Origin: Ruegeria sp. HKCCD8929
GTDB taxonomy: Bacteria; Pseudomonadota; Alphaproteobacteria; Rhodobacterales; Rhodobacteraceae
Assembly: GCF_013031405.1 (NCBI RefSeq)
Contig: NZ_WPZY01000018.1
Coordinates: 1-64,000 of the forward strand
DNA: 64,000 nucleotides
Reading direction: 5' to 3'
Both the position numbers and the translations under genes were made by a program. The notes under the pieces were generated by a model. That model did no database searches, was not told the DNA's origin, and worked only from the letters and a program-made list of their open reading frames with translations. Below are positions 9,086 through 17,691 of the stretch, one piece after another (positions within the stretch are counted from its first letter, which is position 1; each line of letters opens with the position of its first letter).

Positions 9086-10093
9086 ATGACCGACCAACAG
9101 CGTGCCCGGAAACCCGATCCCGACATCCAACTGCCCGGCTGGGCGCATATGCCCGCCGTGCCGATTGCAACGTCGCCGTTTTTCCGCTGGCCGCCCGATC
9201 CCGCCGCCATGTGGCGCTGGGTCGCCGCGCGCTGGCTGAGTTGTGCCGAGAATGTCATCGTACTGGCGCTGGCCCTGATCAGCTGGGTCTGGCTCACCCC
9301 GTCGCTGGAACGGATGCAGAGCCTGTCGCTGGACTGGATCGCCCTGATCTGGCTGCGCAATCTCGGCCTGATGCTGCTGGTCGCGGGCGGGCTGCACCTC
9401 TATTTCCACGGCGTCAGCCTGCAGGGCGCGCGGCTGAAATTCGACCCGCGCCAACTGATGCGCAAGGGGCGGCAGTTCACCTTCTCCAACCAGGTGCATG
9501 ACAACATGTTCTGGAGCCTGACCAGCGGCGTCGGGTTCTGGACCGCCTATGAGGTGCTGATGCTGCACGGGGCGGCACGCGGCTGGGTGCCCTGGCTCGA
9601 TCCGGCGGCGCATCCGGTCTGGACGGTACTGATCCTGCTGCTGACCCCAGTCTGGATCTCGTTCCACTTCTACTGGATCCACCGCGCGCTGCACTGGCCG
9701 CCGCTCTACCGGCTTGCCCACGCGCTGCATCACCGCAACATCAACGTGGGTCCCTGGTCCGGACTGTCGATGCATCCTGTCGAACACCTGCTGTTCTTCA
9801 GCTCGATCCTGATCCATCTGGTGGTCCCGGCCCATCCGCTGCACATCCTGTTCCACCTGCAGCACCAGTCGCTGACGGCGGCCAGCTCGCATACCGGCTA
9901 CGAGGGCCTGCTGGTCAAGGACCGCAACCGGCTGGCGCTGGGCACCTTCCACCACCAGATGCATCACCGGTATTTTGAGGTGAATTACGGTAATCTGGAA
10001 ATGCCGTGGGATGCCTGGTTCGGCACGTTTCACGACGGCACGCCCAAGGCGCATGAGCGGTTGAAATCCCGCCGTGGCCGCCCGGCGGGATGA
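9086..10093 (+). CDS. Sterol desaturase / fatty acid hydroxylase superfamily membrane protein
   Basis: 335 residues with about four to six hydrophobic segments and the three histidine boxes of diiron membrane hydroxylases: HRALH and HALHH in the middle (around residues 203-220) and HHQMHH near residue 290. Such enzymes use O2 to hydroxylate or desaturate lipids or isoprenoids in the inner membrane. The exact substrate is not given by the sequence; in bacteria relatives act on carotenoids, hopanoids or ornithine lipids. The ATG at 9086 is preferred to the longer reading from 8999, which would run into decayed DNA. It is followed after 28 bases by the ketopantoate reductase-like gene, and the two may be co-transcribed. 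Confidence 0.85.
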   Translation: MTDQQRARKPDPDIQLPGWAHMPAVPIATSPFFRWPPDPAAMWRWVAARWLSCAENVIVLALALISWVWLTPSLERMQSLSLDWIALIWLRNLGLMLLVAGGLHLYFHGVSLQGARLKFDPRQLMRKGRQFTFSNQVHDNMFWSLTSGVGFWTAYEVLMLHGAARGWVPWLDPAAHPVWTVLILLLTPVWISFHFYWIHRALHWPPLYRLAHALHHRNINVGPWSGLSMHPVEHLLFFSSILIHLVVPAHPLHILFHLQHQSLTAASSHTGYEGLLVKDRNRLALGTFHHQMHHRYFEVNYGNLEMPWDAWFGTFHDGTPKAHERLKSRRGRPAG

Positions 10094-10121
10094 CGCAGCG
10101 AAAGCAACGGAGGGAGACGGA

Positions 10122-11111
10122 ATGCGCATAGCCATTGCAGGCGCGGGCAGTATCGGCTGCTTTACCGGTGGCCTTCTGGCCGCCGCGGGCCATGACGTGA
10201 CCCTGCTCGGCCGCGCCCGGGTGCTGGACGAGATCCGCGCGCACGGCCTGACCTGCACGGATTTCGCCGGGCTCACGCAGACCGTTCCCGCCAGTCGCCT
10301 GACACTCTCGGAAGAGCCCGTCTGTCTTGCCGGGACGCAGGTCGTGATCGTCACCGTCAAGACCCCGGCGACCATCGAAATGGCCGGGCTGATCGCCGAA
10401 CATGCGCCTGCGAGCGCGCCGGTGCTGTCCTGGCAGAACGGTATGGCAAACGCCGCCACCCTGCTCGAGCTGTTGCCCGACCGCGACATCCGCGCCGGGA
10501 TGGTGCCGTTCAACGTGGTGCCCACCGGCCCGGCCACCTATCACCGCGCCACCTCGGGCGACATCGTGATCCAGTCCGGCCCCGGCGATCTGGCGCGGCA
10601 CCTCACGTCGCCGCCTCTGCCGGTCACCGAGAGCGACCGGATCGAGGCGGTGCAATGGGGCAAGCTGGTAATCAACCTCAACAACGCGCTCAACGCGCTC
10701 TCGGGCCTGACCTTGCAGGAGCAGTTGCTGAACCGCAACTGGCGCCGGTTGATGGCCGACCAGATGGCCGAGGCGCTGGGCGTGCTGCGCGCGGCGCATG
10801 TCCCCGTCGCTTCGACCACGCCGCTGCCCGCCTGGGCCGGGCCGCATATCCTGCGCCTGCCGACGCCGCTCTTCACCCGCATCGCCGCGCAGATGCTGAC
10901 CATCGACCCCACGGCCCGCACCTCGATGGCCTATGATCTGATGGGCGGGCGTCCCACCGAAATCGACAGCCTGCAGGGTGAGATCATCCGGCTGGGCCAG
11001 CGCCATGGTGTTCCCACGCCCCTCTGCACCGCCATCCACGACCGCGTCACCGCAGCAACCGAGGCGGCAGAGCACAACCCCTCCCTCAGCCCCGCCCAGA
11101 TCCGGCCCTGA
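10122..11111 (+). CDS. panE: 2-dehydropantoate 2-reductase family protein
   Basis: 329 residues with an N-terminal NAD(P)-binding GAGSIG (about residues 7-12) and a C-terminal helical domain, the arrangement of ketopantoate reductase, which makes pantoate for CoA synthesis. The QWGKLVINLNNALNALSG block (around residue 180) has the catalytic Lys and the Asn pair, and the STTPLP and MAYDLMGGRPTEID stretches fit the C-terminal ApbA/PanE domain. AGGGAG precedes the ATG at 10122. Many genomes have several paralogues, so the true substrate may be another 2-oxo acid. A broken partial copy lies at 8232-8430. It converges on the phosphate transporter gene, with only 8 bases between stops. Confidence 0.82.
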   Translation: MRIAIAGAGSIGCFTGGLLAAAGHDVTLLGRARVLDEIRAHGLTCTDFAGLTQTVPASRLTLSEEPVCLAGTQVVIVTVKTPATIEMAGLIAEHAPASAPVLSWQNGMANAATLLELLPDRDIRAGMVPFNVVPTGPATYHRATSGDIVIQSGPGDLARHLTSPPLPVTESDRIEAVQWGKLVINLNNALNALSGLTLQEQLLNRNWRRLMADQMAEALGVLRAAHVPVASTTPLPAWAGPHILRLPTPLFTRIAAQMLTIDPTARTSMAYDLMGGRPTEIDSLQGEIIRLGQRHGVPTPLCTAIHDRVTAATEAAEHNPSLSPAQIRP

Positions 11112-11119
11112 AACAGCGG

Positions 11120-12580
11120 TCAGACGATCAGCATCAGCATCCAGAAAATGCCCGCCGCCAGGGACCCGGCCAAAGGCACCGTCACCACCCAGGCCGCGAC
11201 GATGGTCAGGAAATGCGACCGCCGCACCAGCTTGCGCCGCCGCCGCTCCTCGCGCGCCAGCCGTTGCGAGGTGCTGTACTGCCGCCGCCCGGCCTCCCAC
11301 TCGCGGTAAAATCCGATGCCGAACACGCCGCCCACGGCGATATGGGTGGAACTGACCGGCAGGCCAAGCCAACTGGCCAGAATGACGGTGACCGCCGCCG
11401 ATAGCGCGACGCAATAGGACCGCATCGGGTTCAGCTTAGTGATCTGGCTGCCGACGCGCCGGATCAGACGCGGGCCAAATAGGAACAGGCCAAAGGCGAT
11501 GCCGAAGGCCCCGATCAGCATCACCCAGTTGGGCACCGCGATCCCTTCGGCCAGCGCGCCATGCTCAGCGGCGTGCACGATGGCCGCCAGCGGCCCCACC
11601 GCATTGGCCACGTCATTGGCGCCATGGGCAAAGCTCAGCAGCGTCGCGGCGATCACCAACGGCAGGGCGAACAGTGCCTTGACCGAGCGCATGCGGTTCT
11701 CCATCCCCGCCGATTGCCGCCGGATCACCGGGATCGTGGCGCCCCACAGCAGCAGACCGGACACCACGCCCAGCACCAGCGCCTCGGACCCGCTCAGCGT
11801 CACGATCCGGCCCAGCCCCTTGATGCCCAGATAGGCGGCAAAGGTGCCGCCCATGAATCCCACCAGGATCGGCACCCAGCGCCGTGCGGCGGCCATCTTG
11901 TCCTCGCGCCGCGAAATCCGGTTGCGGATCAGCGCCAGCACCGCCGCCGCGATGGCACCGCCCATCAGCGGTGAGACGATCCAGCTGGCGGTGATCCGCC
12001 CCATCATCGGCCAGTTCAGCGCCTCGTACCCGGCCGCTGCGATCCCGGCGCCCATCACCCCGCCCACGATCGAGTGGGTGGTCGAGACCGGCGCGCCGAT
12101 CAGGGTCGCAAAGTTGATGAACAGGGCGGCGGCCATCAGCGCGGCCATCATCATCGCCAGCAGCGGAGGCCCCTGCGGCACCGATTGCGGATCGACGATG
12201 CCCACCGAGATGGTCGACACCACGTCCGACCCCGCCAGCAGCGCCCCGGCAATCTCGGCCAGCGCGGCGATCACGATGGCTGTGGACATCCGCAGCGCCC
12301 GCGCGCCCACCACTGGCCCCATGTTGTTGGCCACGTCGTTGGCGCCGATATTCAGCGCCATATAGGCCCCGAACACTGCTGCCGCAGCCACCAGCACACC
12401 GCCGGGCGGAAAGCCCAGAACCAGCTCGGCCAGCAGCGCCGCCAGCACCAGAAAGGCCAGCGCCACACCGGTTCCGACTAGCGGGCGCGACGTATGGGCC
12501 ACCGCGATCTCGATCCGCGAGATCCGGTGCAAATCCCGGTCCAGCCGGGCCCATTGATTGCCATTCGGGGCGTTCGCCAT
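11120..12580 (-). CDS. PiT-family inorganic phosphate transporter
   Basis: 486 residues, about ten or more membrane segments, with the duplicated PiT signature: GANDVANNMGP in the first half (around residue 78) and GANDVANAVGP in the second (around 320). These low-affinity transporters move phosphate (often as a metal-phosphate complex) with protons or Na+ across the inner membrane. The region between the halves is a cytosolic loop with many Arg residues, and the protein has a longer soluble N-terminus (about 35 residues) than the E. coli PitA type. No PhoU-like (DUF47) gene is adjacent, although such a partner is common. Confidence 0.93.
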   Translation of the reverse strand: MANAPNGNQWARLDRDLHRISRIEIAVAHTSRPLVGTGVALAFLVLAALLAELVLGFPPGGVLVAAAAVFGAYMALNIGANDVANNMGPVVGARALRMSTAIVIAALAEIAGALLAGSDVVSTISVGIVDPQSVPQGPPLLAMMMAALMAAALFINFATLIGAPVSTTHSIVGGVMGAGIAAAGYEALNWPMMGRITASWIVSPLMGGAIAAAVLALIRNRISRREDKMAAARRWVPILVGFMGGTFAAYLGIKGLGRIVTLSGSEALVLGVVSGLLLWGATIPVIRRQSAGMENRMRSVKALFALPLVIAATLLSFAHGANDVANAVGPLAAIVHAAEHGALAEGIAVPNWVMLIGAFGIAFGLFLFGPRLIRRVGSQITKLNPMRSYCVALSAAVTVILASWLGLPVSSTHIAVGGVFGIGFYREWEAGRRQYSTSQRLAREERRRRKLVRRSHFLTIVAAWVVTVPLAGSLAAGIFWMLMLIV

Positions 12581-12669
12581 CGTCGCGGTTTCCGTCAGCG
12601 CAGGTGGCAGAACCGCCTACAGGTCCCCGCCGCACACTGCAAGGGTGATTGAAACCGGTTTGAGTAAAG

Positions 12670-13131
12670 TTATTGCAAACCGCGCAGCAAATCCTGCAAT
12701 TCCGGCTCACGCACCAGACCCGCCGCCTCGGTGGCCGGAACCCAGCGCCGCTGCCGCTGGTCGCGTTCGGGATAATCCTCGGCCAACCCCTCGACCTTGA
12801 TCCGGTAGACATTGGTCAGGATCGGTTCGGGCACGCCATTGCTCAGGATCTTGTCGTATTTATAGGTCCCGACCGGTTTCCGGCTGAACCCGGCCGGTCT
12901 CACCCCGGCCTCTTCCCACGCCTCGCGCGCCGCCGCCTCGGCCCCGTCCAGCCCGTCGATGGGCCAGCCCTTGGGCACGATCCAGCGCCCGGTATCGCGG
13001 CTGGTGACCAACAGCACTTCGGGCCCGTCCTCACCCCGCCGCACGCACAGCGCCGCCACCTGCACCCGTCTGGGGCGCAGGATCAGAGGCCGCACCACCT
13101 CTTCCCAGGCTTTTCGCAATGCGTTGGTCAT
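12670..13131 (-). CDS. NUDIX hydrolase
   Basis: 153 residues with a NUDIX box running from GWPIDGLDGAEAAAREAWEEAGV (about 55-77, carrying the REAWEE metal-binding core), which hydrolyses nucleoside diphosphates linked to another group. The family resembles diphosphoinositol polyphosphate phosphohydrolase-like NUDIX proteins of alphaproteobacteria, with the RWIVPKGWP lead-in. The substrate is unknown. It lies 89 bases upstream of the phosphate transporter in the same direction, and a link with phosphate or polyphosphate metabolism is possible but unproven. Confidence 0.9.
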   Translation of the reverse strand: MTNALRKAWEEVVRPLILRPRRVQVAALCVRRGEDGPEVLLVTSRDTGRWIVPKGWPIDGLDGAEAAAREAWEEAGVRPAGFSRKPVGTYKYDKILSNGVPEPILTNVYRIKVEGLAEDYPERDQRQRRWVPATEAAGLVREPELQDLLRGLQ

Positions 13132-13296
13132 GTCATTCGGTTCGTTTCTGTCGCGCGCATTGTTAAATATGTCTGCTTAATATGCATTATCCTGCGAATT
13201 TCAATGGTTTCCCTTTGTTTTCAATCGGCAACGCCCCGCTTGCGCCCCCCGCCCGCATGACGCATCCTGCATCTTTAAATGGTAACGAGGTGAGCG

Positions 13297-14694
13297 ATGG
13301 GCAAGGCACGGATCGGCGTTTTTGGTCTGGGAACCATGGGCAGCGCGCTTGCGCAGAACTTCGCCGACAAGGGGATCCCGGTCGCCGTCACCAACCGTGA
13401 AGCCGACTGGATTGCCCCGTTTCTGGCCAAGGCCGGACCGCTGGCCGACCGTATCACCGGTGCGGAAACGCTTGCGGATTTCGTCGCTGCCCTCGCCACC
13501 CCGCGCCTGATCCTGCTGATGATCCCCTCGGGCGCGCCGGTCGACGCGATGATCGAGGCGTTCCGCCCGCTGCTCGCCCCCGGCGACACGCTGATCGACG
13601 CCGGCAATGCCGATTTCAACGACACCATCCGCCGCGCCGCTGAACTGGCCGAGGCTGGTCTGTATTTCGTCGGCATCGGGGTTTCGGGCGGCGAAGAGGG
13701 CGCGCGCACCGGCCCGTCGATGATGGTCGGGGGCTCGGCCGATAGCTGGACGCAACTGCAACCGGTGCTCGAGCCCATAGCAGCGAAATTCGAGGGCGAT
13801 CCCTGCATCGCCCATCTTGGTCCCGACGGCGCCGGTCACTTCGTGAAGACGGTGCATAACGGCATCGAATATGCCGACATGCAGATGATCGCCGAGGTTT
13901 ACGGCCTGCTGCGCGACGGGGCAGGGTGGGACGCCCCCCGCATCGGTGCCCTGTTCCAAAGCTGGGAGGACGGCCCGCTCGCCTCGTTCCTCATCGAGAC
14001 CACCGCCCGCATCCTGCTGGTCACCGACCCGCTTTCAGGCAGGCCGATGGTGGACATGATCCGCGATCAGGCCGGGCAAAAGGGCACCGGCCGCTGGACG
14101 GTGATCGAGGCGCTCAAACTCGGCCAATCCGCCTCGGCCATCGAGGCCGCGGTGGGTGCCCGCTCCTGGTCCGCGGCCAAATCTGCCCGGCTCGCGGCGG
14201 CCACGCAACTGCCCGCCGGAACCGCACCCGCCGACCTCCCGCCACCGTTGGACCTTGCCGAAGCCCTCTATGCGGGCCGCCTGCTGGCCCACCTACAAGG
14301 TTTCGACATCCTGCGCGCCGCCTCCGCCGAATTCGGCTGGTCCCTCGACCGCGCCCGGATTGCCGAGATCTGGCGGGCGGGCTGCATCATCCGCTCGGCG
14401 CTGCTGAGCGACCTCGCCCCGATCCTGCGCGCCACGCCCGACCGTCCGTCCTATCTGGCCCCCGGCATTGCCGACCTGCTGGCCCCTACCTTGCCCGCCC
14501 TGCGCCGCACCGTGGCAGGCGCCGCCACCCTGGGCCTGCCGGTTCCGTCACTCTCCGCCGCGCTCGCATGGTACGACACCGCGCGGCAGGGCGTGGGCAC
14601 CGCCAACCTGATCCAGGCCCAGCGGGACGTCTTCGGCCGTCACGGTTTCGAACGCACTGACCGGCCTGGCAAGACCCATGCTGACTGGGGATGA
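13297..14694 (+). CDS. gnd: 6-phosphogluconate dehydrogenase family protein (Gnd-like)
   Basis: 465 residues, the usual length of the NADP-dependent decarboxylating enzyme of the oxidative pentose phosphate pathway. GLGTMGSALAQN (about 10-21) binds the cofactor; IGVSGGEEGARTGPSMMVGG (around 128-147) and KTVHNGIEYADMQMIAEVY (around 185-203) are the substrate-binding and catalytic blocks with the catalytic Lys; QKGTGRWTVIEAL (around 262) matches the C-terminal signature. Several otherwise common residues differ (for example HLGPDGAGHFVK instead of the usual GxGAGHFVKMVHNGIEYGDMQ), so function is likely but slightly less certain than for canonical enzymes. It is a single gene with no partner from the pathway beside it. 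Confidence 0.87.
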   Translation: MGKARIGVFGLGTMGSALAQNFADKGIPVAVTNREADWIAPFLAKAGPLADRITGAETLADFVAALATPRLILLMIPSGAPVDAMIEAFRPLLAPGDTLIDAGNADFNDTIRRAAELAEAGLYFVGIGVSGGEEGARTGPSMMVGGSADSWTQLQPVLEPIAAKFEGDPCIAHLGPDGAGHFVKTVHNGIEYADMQMIAEVYGLLRDGAGWDAPRIGALFQSWEDGPLASFLIETTARILLVTDPLSGRPMVDMIRDQAGQKGTGRWTVIEALKLGQSASAIEAAVGARSWSAAKSARLAAATQLPAGTAPADLPPPLDLAEALYAGRLLAHLQGFDILRAASAEFGWSLDRARIAEIWRAGCIIRSALLSDLAPILRATPDRPSYLAPGIADLLAPTLPALRRTVAGAATLGLPVPSLSAALAWYDTARQGVGTANLIQAQRDVFGRHGFERTDRPGKTHADWG

Positions 14695-15002
14695 GGCTCG
14701 GATAGTTGGCCTGAACTCTCTATCGAACGTCCTCAACCAACCCCGGGCCCGGAATCAAGGGCGTAGCCCGCCGGGCCGCGCCCTCGCTCCCGCATGGGAG
14801 GGCGCATTGGCGATGCCCCACGCCGCTCGCCCGTCGTCCGGAGCTTTTGAGATAAACCGCCGACCACACGCGTTGCGTGCGCCCACCCGAGGGAGGCCGC
14901 GGCCCTCTGTTGAGCTACCGGCACGCCAACCCTGCGCTGCCCCCTTGCACCCCATTGCAACTCCCGCACCAATCGGCAAGCTGGCGGGCGAGGGAGAGCC
15001 AT
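14695..15002. other. Intergenic region of about 300 bases
   Basis: GC-rich, with no frame resembling a known protein. The last bases (GGGAGAG) give the ribosome binding site of the GMC oxidoreductase. I see no convincing terminator or RNA. Confidence 0.5.
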
Positions 15003-16610
15003 ATGACCGAACAGCTAACAGGCGACTATGACTACGTCATCGTCGGTGGCGGCACCGCCGGCTGCGTGCTGGCCAATCGCCTGAGCGAGGATCCGAACAC
15101 AAACGTCCTGCTGCTAGAAGCAGGCGGCAATGACCGCTACCACTGGGTGGATATCCCGGTCGGCTACCTCTACTGCATCGGCAATCCGCGCGTCGACTGG
15201 ATGATGAAGACCGCGTCCGAACCCGGCCTCAACGGCCGGTCGCTGGTCTATCCCCGCGGCAAGGTGCTGGGCGGCTGCACCTCGATCAACGGCATGATCT
15301 ACATGCGCGGGCAGGCCGCCGACTATGACGGCTGGCGGCAGATGGGCAATGCGGGCTGGGGCTGGGACGACGTGCTGCCCTGGTTCCGCAAATCCGAGGA
15401 TCACCACAAGGGCGAGACCGATCTGCACGGGGCAGGGGGCGAATGGAAGGTGACCACCCAGCGCCTCAGTTGGGACATCCTGCGCGCCTTTCAGGAGGGC
15501 GCCCGCGAGTTCGGCTACGGTCCCACCGAGGATTTCAACTCGGGCAGCAACGAGGGCTCGGGCTTCTTCGAAGTGAACCAGAGGAACGGCCTGCGCTGGA
15601 ACACCACCAAGGCCTTTCTCCGCCCGGCCATGAAACGCCCCAACCTGCGGGTGCTGACCCATGCCATGACCGACCGGCTGATCCTCGACGGCAAGCGCGT
15701 CACCGGCGTCGCCCTCCGCCACAACGGCAAACCCCTGACGGTGACAGCCCGGCGCGAGGTGCTGCTGGCCGCCGGTTCCCTCAACTCGCCCAAGCTGCTG
15801 GAGCTGTCCGGCATCGGCCGGCCTGACCGCCTCTCGCCGCTGGGCATCACCCCGGTCCACGACCTGCCCGGTGTCGGAGAGAACCTGCAGGACCACCTGC
15901 AAATCCGCACCGTGTTCAAGGTCTCAGGCACCGAGACGCTCAACGAAAAGGCCAACTCCCTGACCGGCCGCATCGGAATCGCGCTGAAATACGCGCTCAC
16001 CCGCTCAGGGCCCCTGTCGATGGCGCCCAGTCAGTTCGGCCTCTTCACCAAATCCGATCCCGCGCTCGCCACCCCGGACCTGGAATACCATGTCCAGCCG
16101 CTCTCCACCGACAGGCTCGGCGACCCGCTGCACCCGTTCCCGGCCATCACCGTCTCGGTCTGCAACCTGCGTCCCGAAAGCGTGGGCCACAGCCATATCA
16201 CCACCAACCAACCCGACCCGCAGCCCGATATCCGTCTCAACTACCTCAGCGCGGAGCGCGACAAGCAGGTCGCCGTTACCGCCGTCAAACAGGCCCGCAT
16301 GATCATGACGGCCAAGGCGCTGCGCCCCTATCAGCCGCAGGAGTTTCTGCCGGGGCCAAAGGCCCAATCCGATGCCGATCTGCTGGCCGAGACGGGCAAC
16401 ATCGCCACCACGATCTTTCACCCGGTGGGCACCTGCAAGATGGGCACCGACCCTATGGCGGTGGTGACGCCCGAGCTGCGCGTCCACGGCGTGGACGGCC
16501 TGCGCGTCATCGACGCCTCGATCATGCCGAAAATCACCTCCGGCAATACCGCCTCACCGGTCATCATGATCGCCGAGAAAGCCGCCGACATGATCCGCTC
16601 GTCCGCCTGA
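15003..16610 (+). CDS. GMC-family FAD oxidoreductase (choline dehydrogenase-like)
   Basis: 535 residues of a glucose-methanol-choline oxidoreductase, which oxidises an alcohol and passes the electrons on from FAD. The FAD-binding VGGGTAGCVLANRLSE is at about 13-28, the first GMC signature GKVLGGCTSINGMIYMRG at about 83-100, the second GSLNSPKLLELSGIG near 260, and the catalytic His and Asn lie in FHPVGTCKMG and SGNTASP near the C-terminus. It closely resembles BetA by layout, but no betaine genes (betB, betI) lie beside it, so the alcohol is uncertain. ATG 15003 follows GGGAGAG; the longer reading from 14877 is not supported. Confidence 0.88.
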   Translation: MTEQLTGDYDYVIVGGGTAGCVLANRLSEDPNTNVLLLEAGGNDRYHWVDIPVGYLYCIGNPRVDWMMKTASEPGLNGRSLVYPRGKVLGGCTSINGMIYMRGQAADYDGWRQMGNAGWGWDDVLPWFRKSEDHHKGETDLHGAGGEWKVTTQRLSWDILRAFQEGAREFGYGPTEDFNSGSNEGSGFFEVNQRNGLRWNTTKAFLRPAMKRPNLRVLTHAMTDRLILDGKRVTGVALRHNGKPLTVTARREVLLAAGSLNSPKLLELSGIGRPDRLSPLGITPVHDLPGVGENLQDHLQIRTVFKVSGTETLNEKANSLTGRIGIALKYALTRSGPLSMAPSQFGLFTKSDPALATPDLEYHVQPLSTDRLGDPLHPFPAITVSVCNLRPESVGHSHITTNQPDPQPDIRLNYLSAERDKQVAVTAVKQARMIMTAKALRPYQPQEFLPGPKAQSDADLLAETGNIATTIFHPVGTCKMGTDPMAVVTPELRVHGVDGLRVIDASIMPKITSGNTASPVIMIAEKAADMIRSSA

Positions 16611-16652
16611 CCGCCCCAAGGGCCAACGGCAAATCACGCGGAAAACCCCGCC

Positions 16653-17594
16653 CTAACCCAGGTTTCTGCCGCAATGCGGACACTGGCCCAGTCCGGCATG
16701 TTTGCGCGACCTCTGCACATCGTCCCGGATCTCCTCGGCAACCCGCTTGCTCAGCCCCAGATCCCGCCGGATCTGCTCCAGCTCCTCTTCCTCATTGGCA
16801 TCGATCACTCCGTCCTCCAGAGCGACCCGCAGCTGCTTGGTCAGCTCCGCCCGCCGGCGCCGCAGCAGATCCGCCATGCCGCTGGCCAGAATACCGGCGG
16901 GCAGGGCGGCGATGCCGATGCCCACCACGCCGACCAGAGACCCGAAGATCTGCCCGGCGGGCGTGATCGGCGTGACATCGCCATACCCAACGGTCGTCAG
17001 CGTCGCCATCGCCCACCACATCGCCGCGGGGATCGAGCCGAACTTGTCCGGCTGCACCTCATGCTCGGCCAGATAGGCGCCGCTCGCGGCCAGAACCAGC
17101 AGCACGATCAGGATGAAGAACCCCGCAAAGAACGCATTGGCCTCCTCCCGGAACACATCCAGCAGCATCGACATGGCCGAGGAATACCGGGTCAGCTTGA
17201 GGATGCGCAGCAGCCGCAGCACCCGCAGGAACCGCAGGTCCATATCGACGATGAAGCCGAGGTAGAACGGCAGGATCGCCAGCAGGTCGATCAGTGCCAG
17301 CGGAGACAGCATGTAGGCCAGCCGGGGATGCGCCTTGTCCTGAAACTCCGGGTGTTCGGGGCTGGCCCATACCCGCGCGATATACTCGACGCTGAACACC
17401 ACGACCGAGATCACCTCGATCACCCAGAACGCCGTGTGAAAGCGCGCGTTGATACTGCCCACGGTTTCCAGGACCACGGCGGCCACGTTGATCGCAATGA
17501 GGGTGATCAGGAACAGGTCCAGATACCGGCCCACCCGGTCGGTCCGGTCACTGGGGTCGAGTTTCTCGTGGATGAGTTTCTGAAGCTGGCCCAA
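16653..17594 (-). CDS. Voltage-gated K+ channel family protein (KvAP-like) with C-terminal zinc-ribbon
   Basis: About 313 residues with six membrane segments: an S4-like helix of regularly spaced Arg (RFLRVLRLLRILKLTR) and the K+ selectivity filter TLTTVGYGDVTP between S5 and S6. A soluble C-terminal helical domain (EEEELEQIRRDLGLSKRVAEE) ends in CPHCGRNLG, one CxxC knuckle of a small metal-binding tail. It would let K+ pass the inner membrane in response to voltage. No ATG fits: the only upstream ATG (17795) lies inside hrpB and would add a Pro/Arg-rich stretch, so I take TTG at 17594, just before the family-typical GQLQKLIHEKLD. The start is uncertain, the identity is not. Confidence 0.88.
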   Translation of the reverse strand: MGQLQKLIHEKLDPSDRTDRVGRYLDLFLITLIAINVAAVVLETVGSINARFHTAFWVIEVISVVVFSVEYIARVWASPEHPEFQDKAHPRLAYMLSPLALIDLLAILPFYLGFIVDMDLRFLRVLRLLRILKLTRYSSAMSMLLDVFREEANAFFAGFFILIVLLVLAASGAYLAEHEVQPDKFGSIPAAMWWAMATLTTVGYGDVTPITPAGQIFGSLVGVVGIGIAALPAGILASGMADLLRRRRAELTKQLRVALEDGVIDANEEEELEQIRRDLGLSKRVAEEIRDDVQRSRKHAGLGQCPHCGRNLG

Positions 17595-17691
17595 CGCGTA
17601 ACACCCGGTTTTGCGGATCGTTTTGCCGATAGTAGCATAACCAATCCGCCAAACATGTGCGACGCTTAGGCAGTCGCTGCGAAGGTTGGGT

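Noticed and set aside
8978..10537. 519-residue open frame on the minus strand
   Set aside because: It runs antisense to the desaturase and panE-like genes and is rich in Arg, Gln, Pro and His, as expected of an antisense frame in GC-rich DNA.
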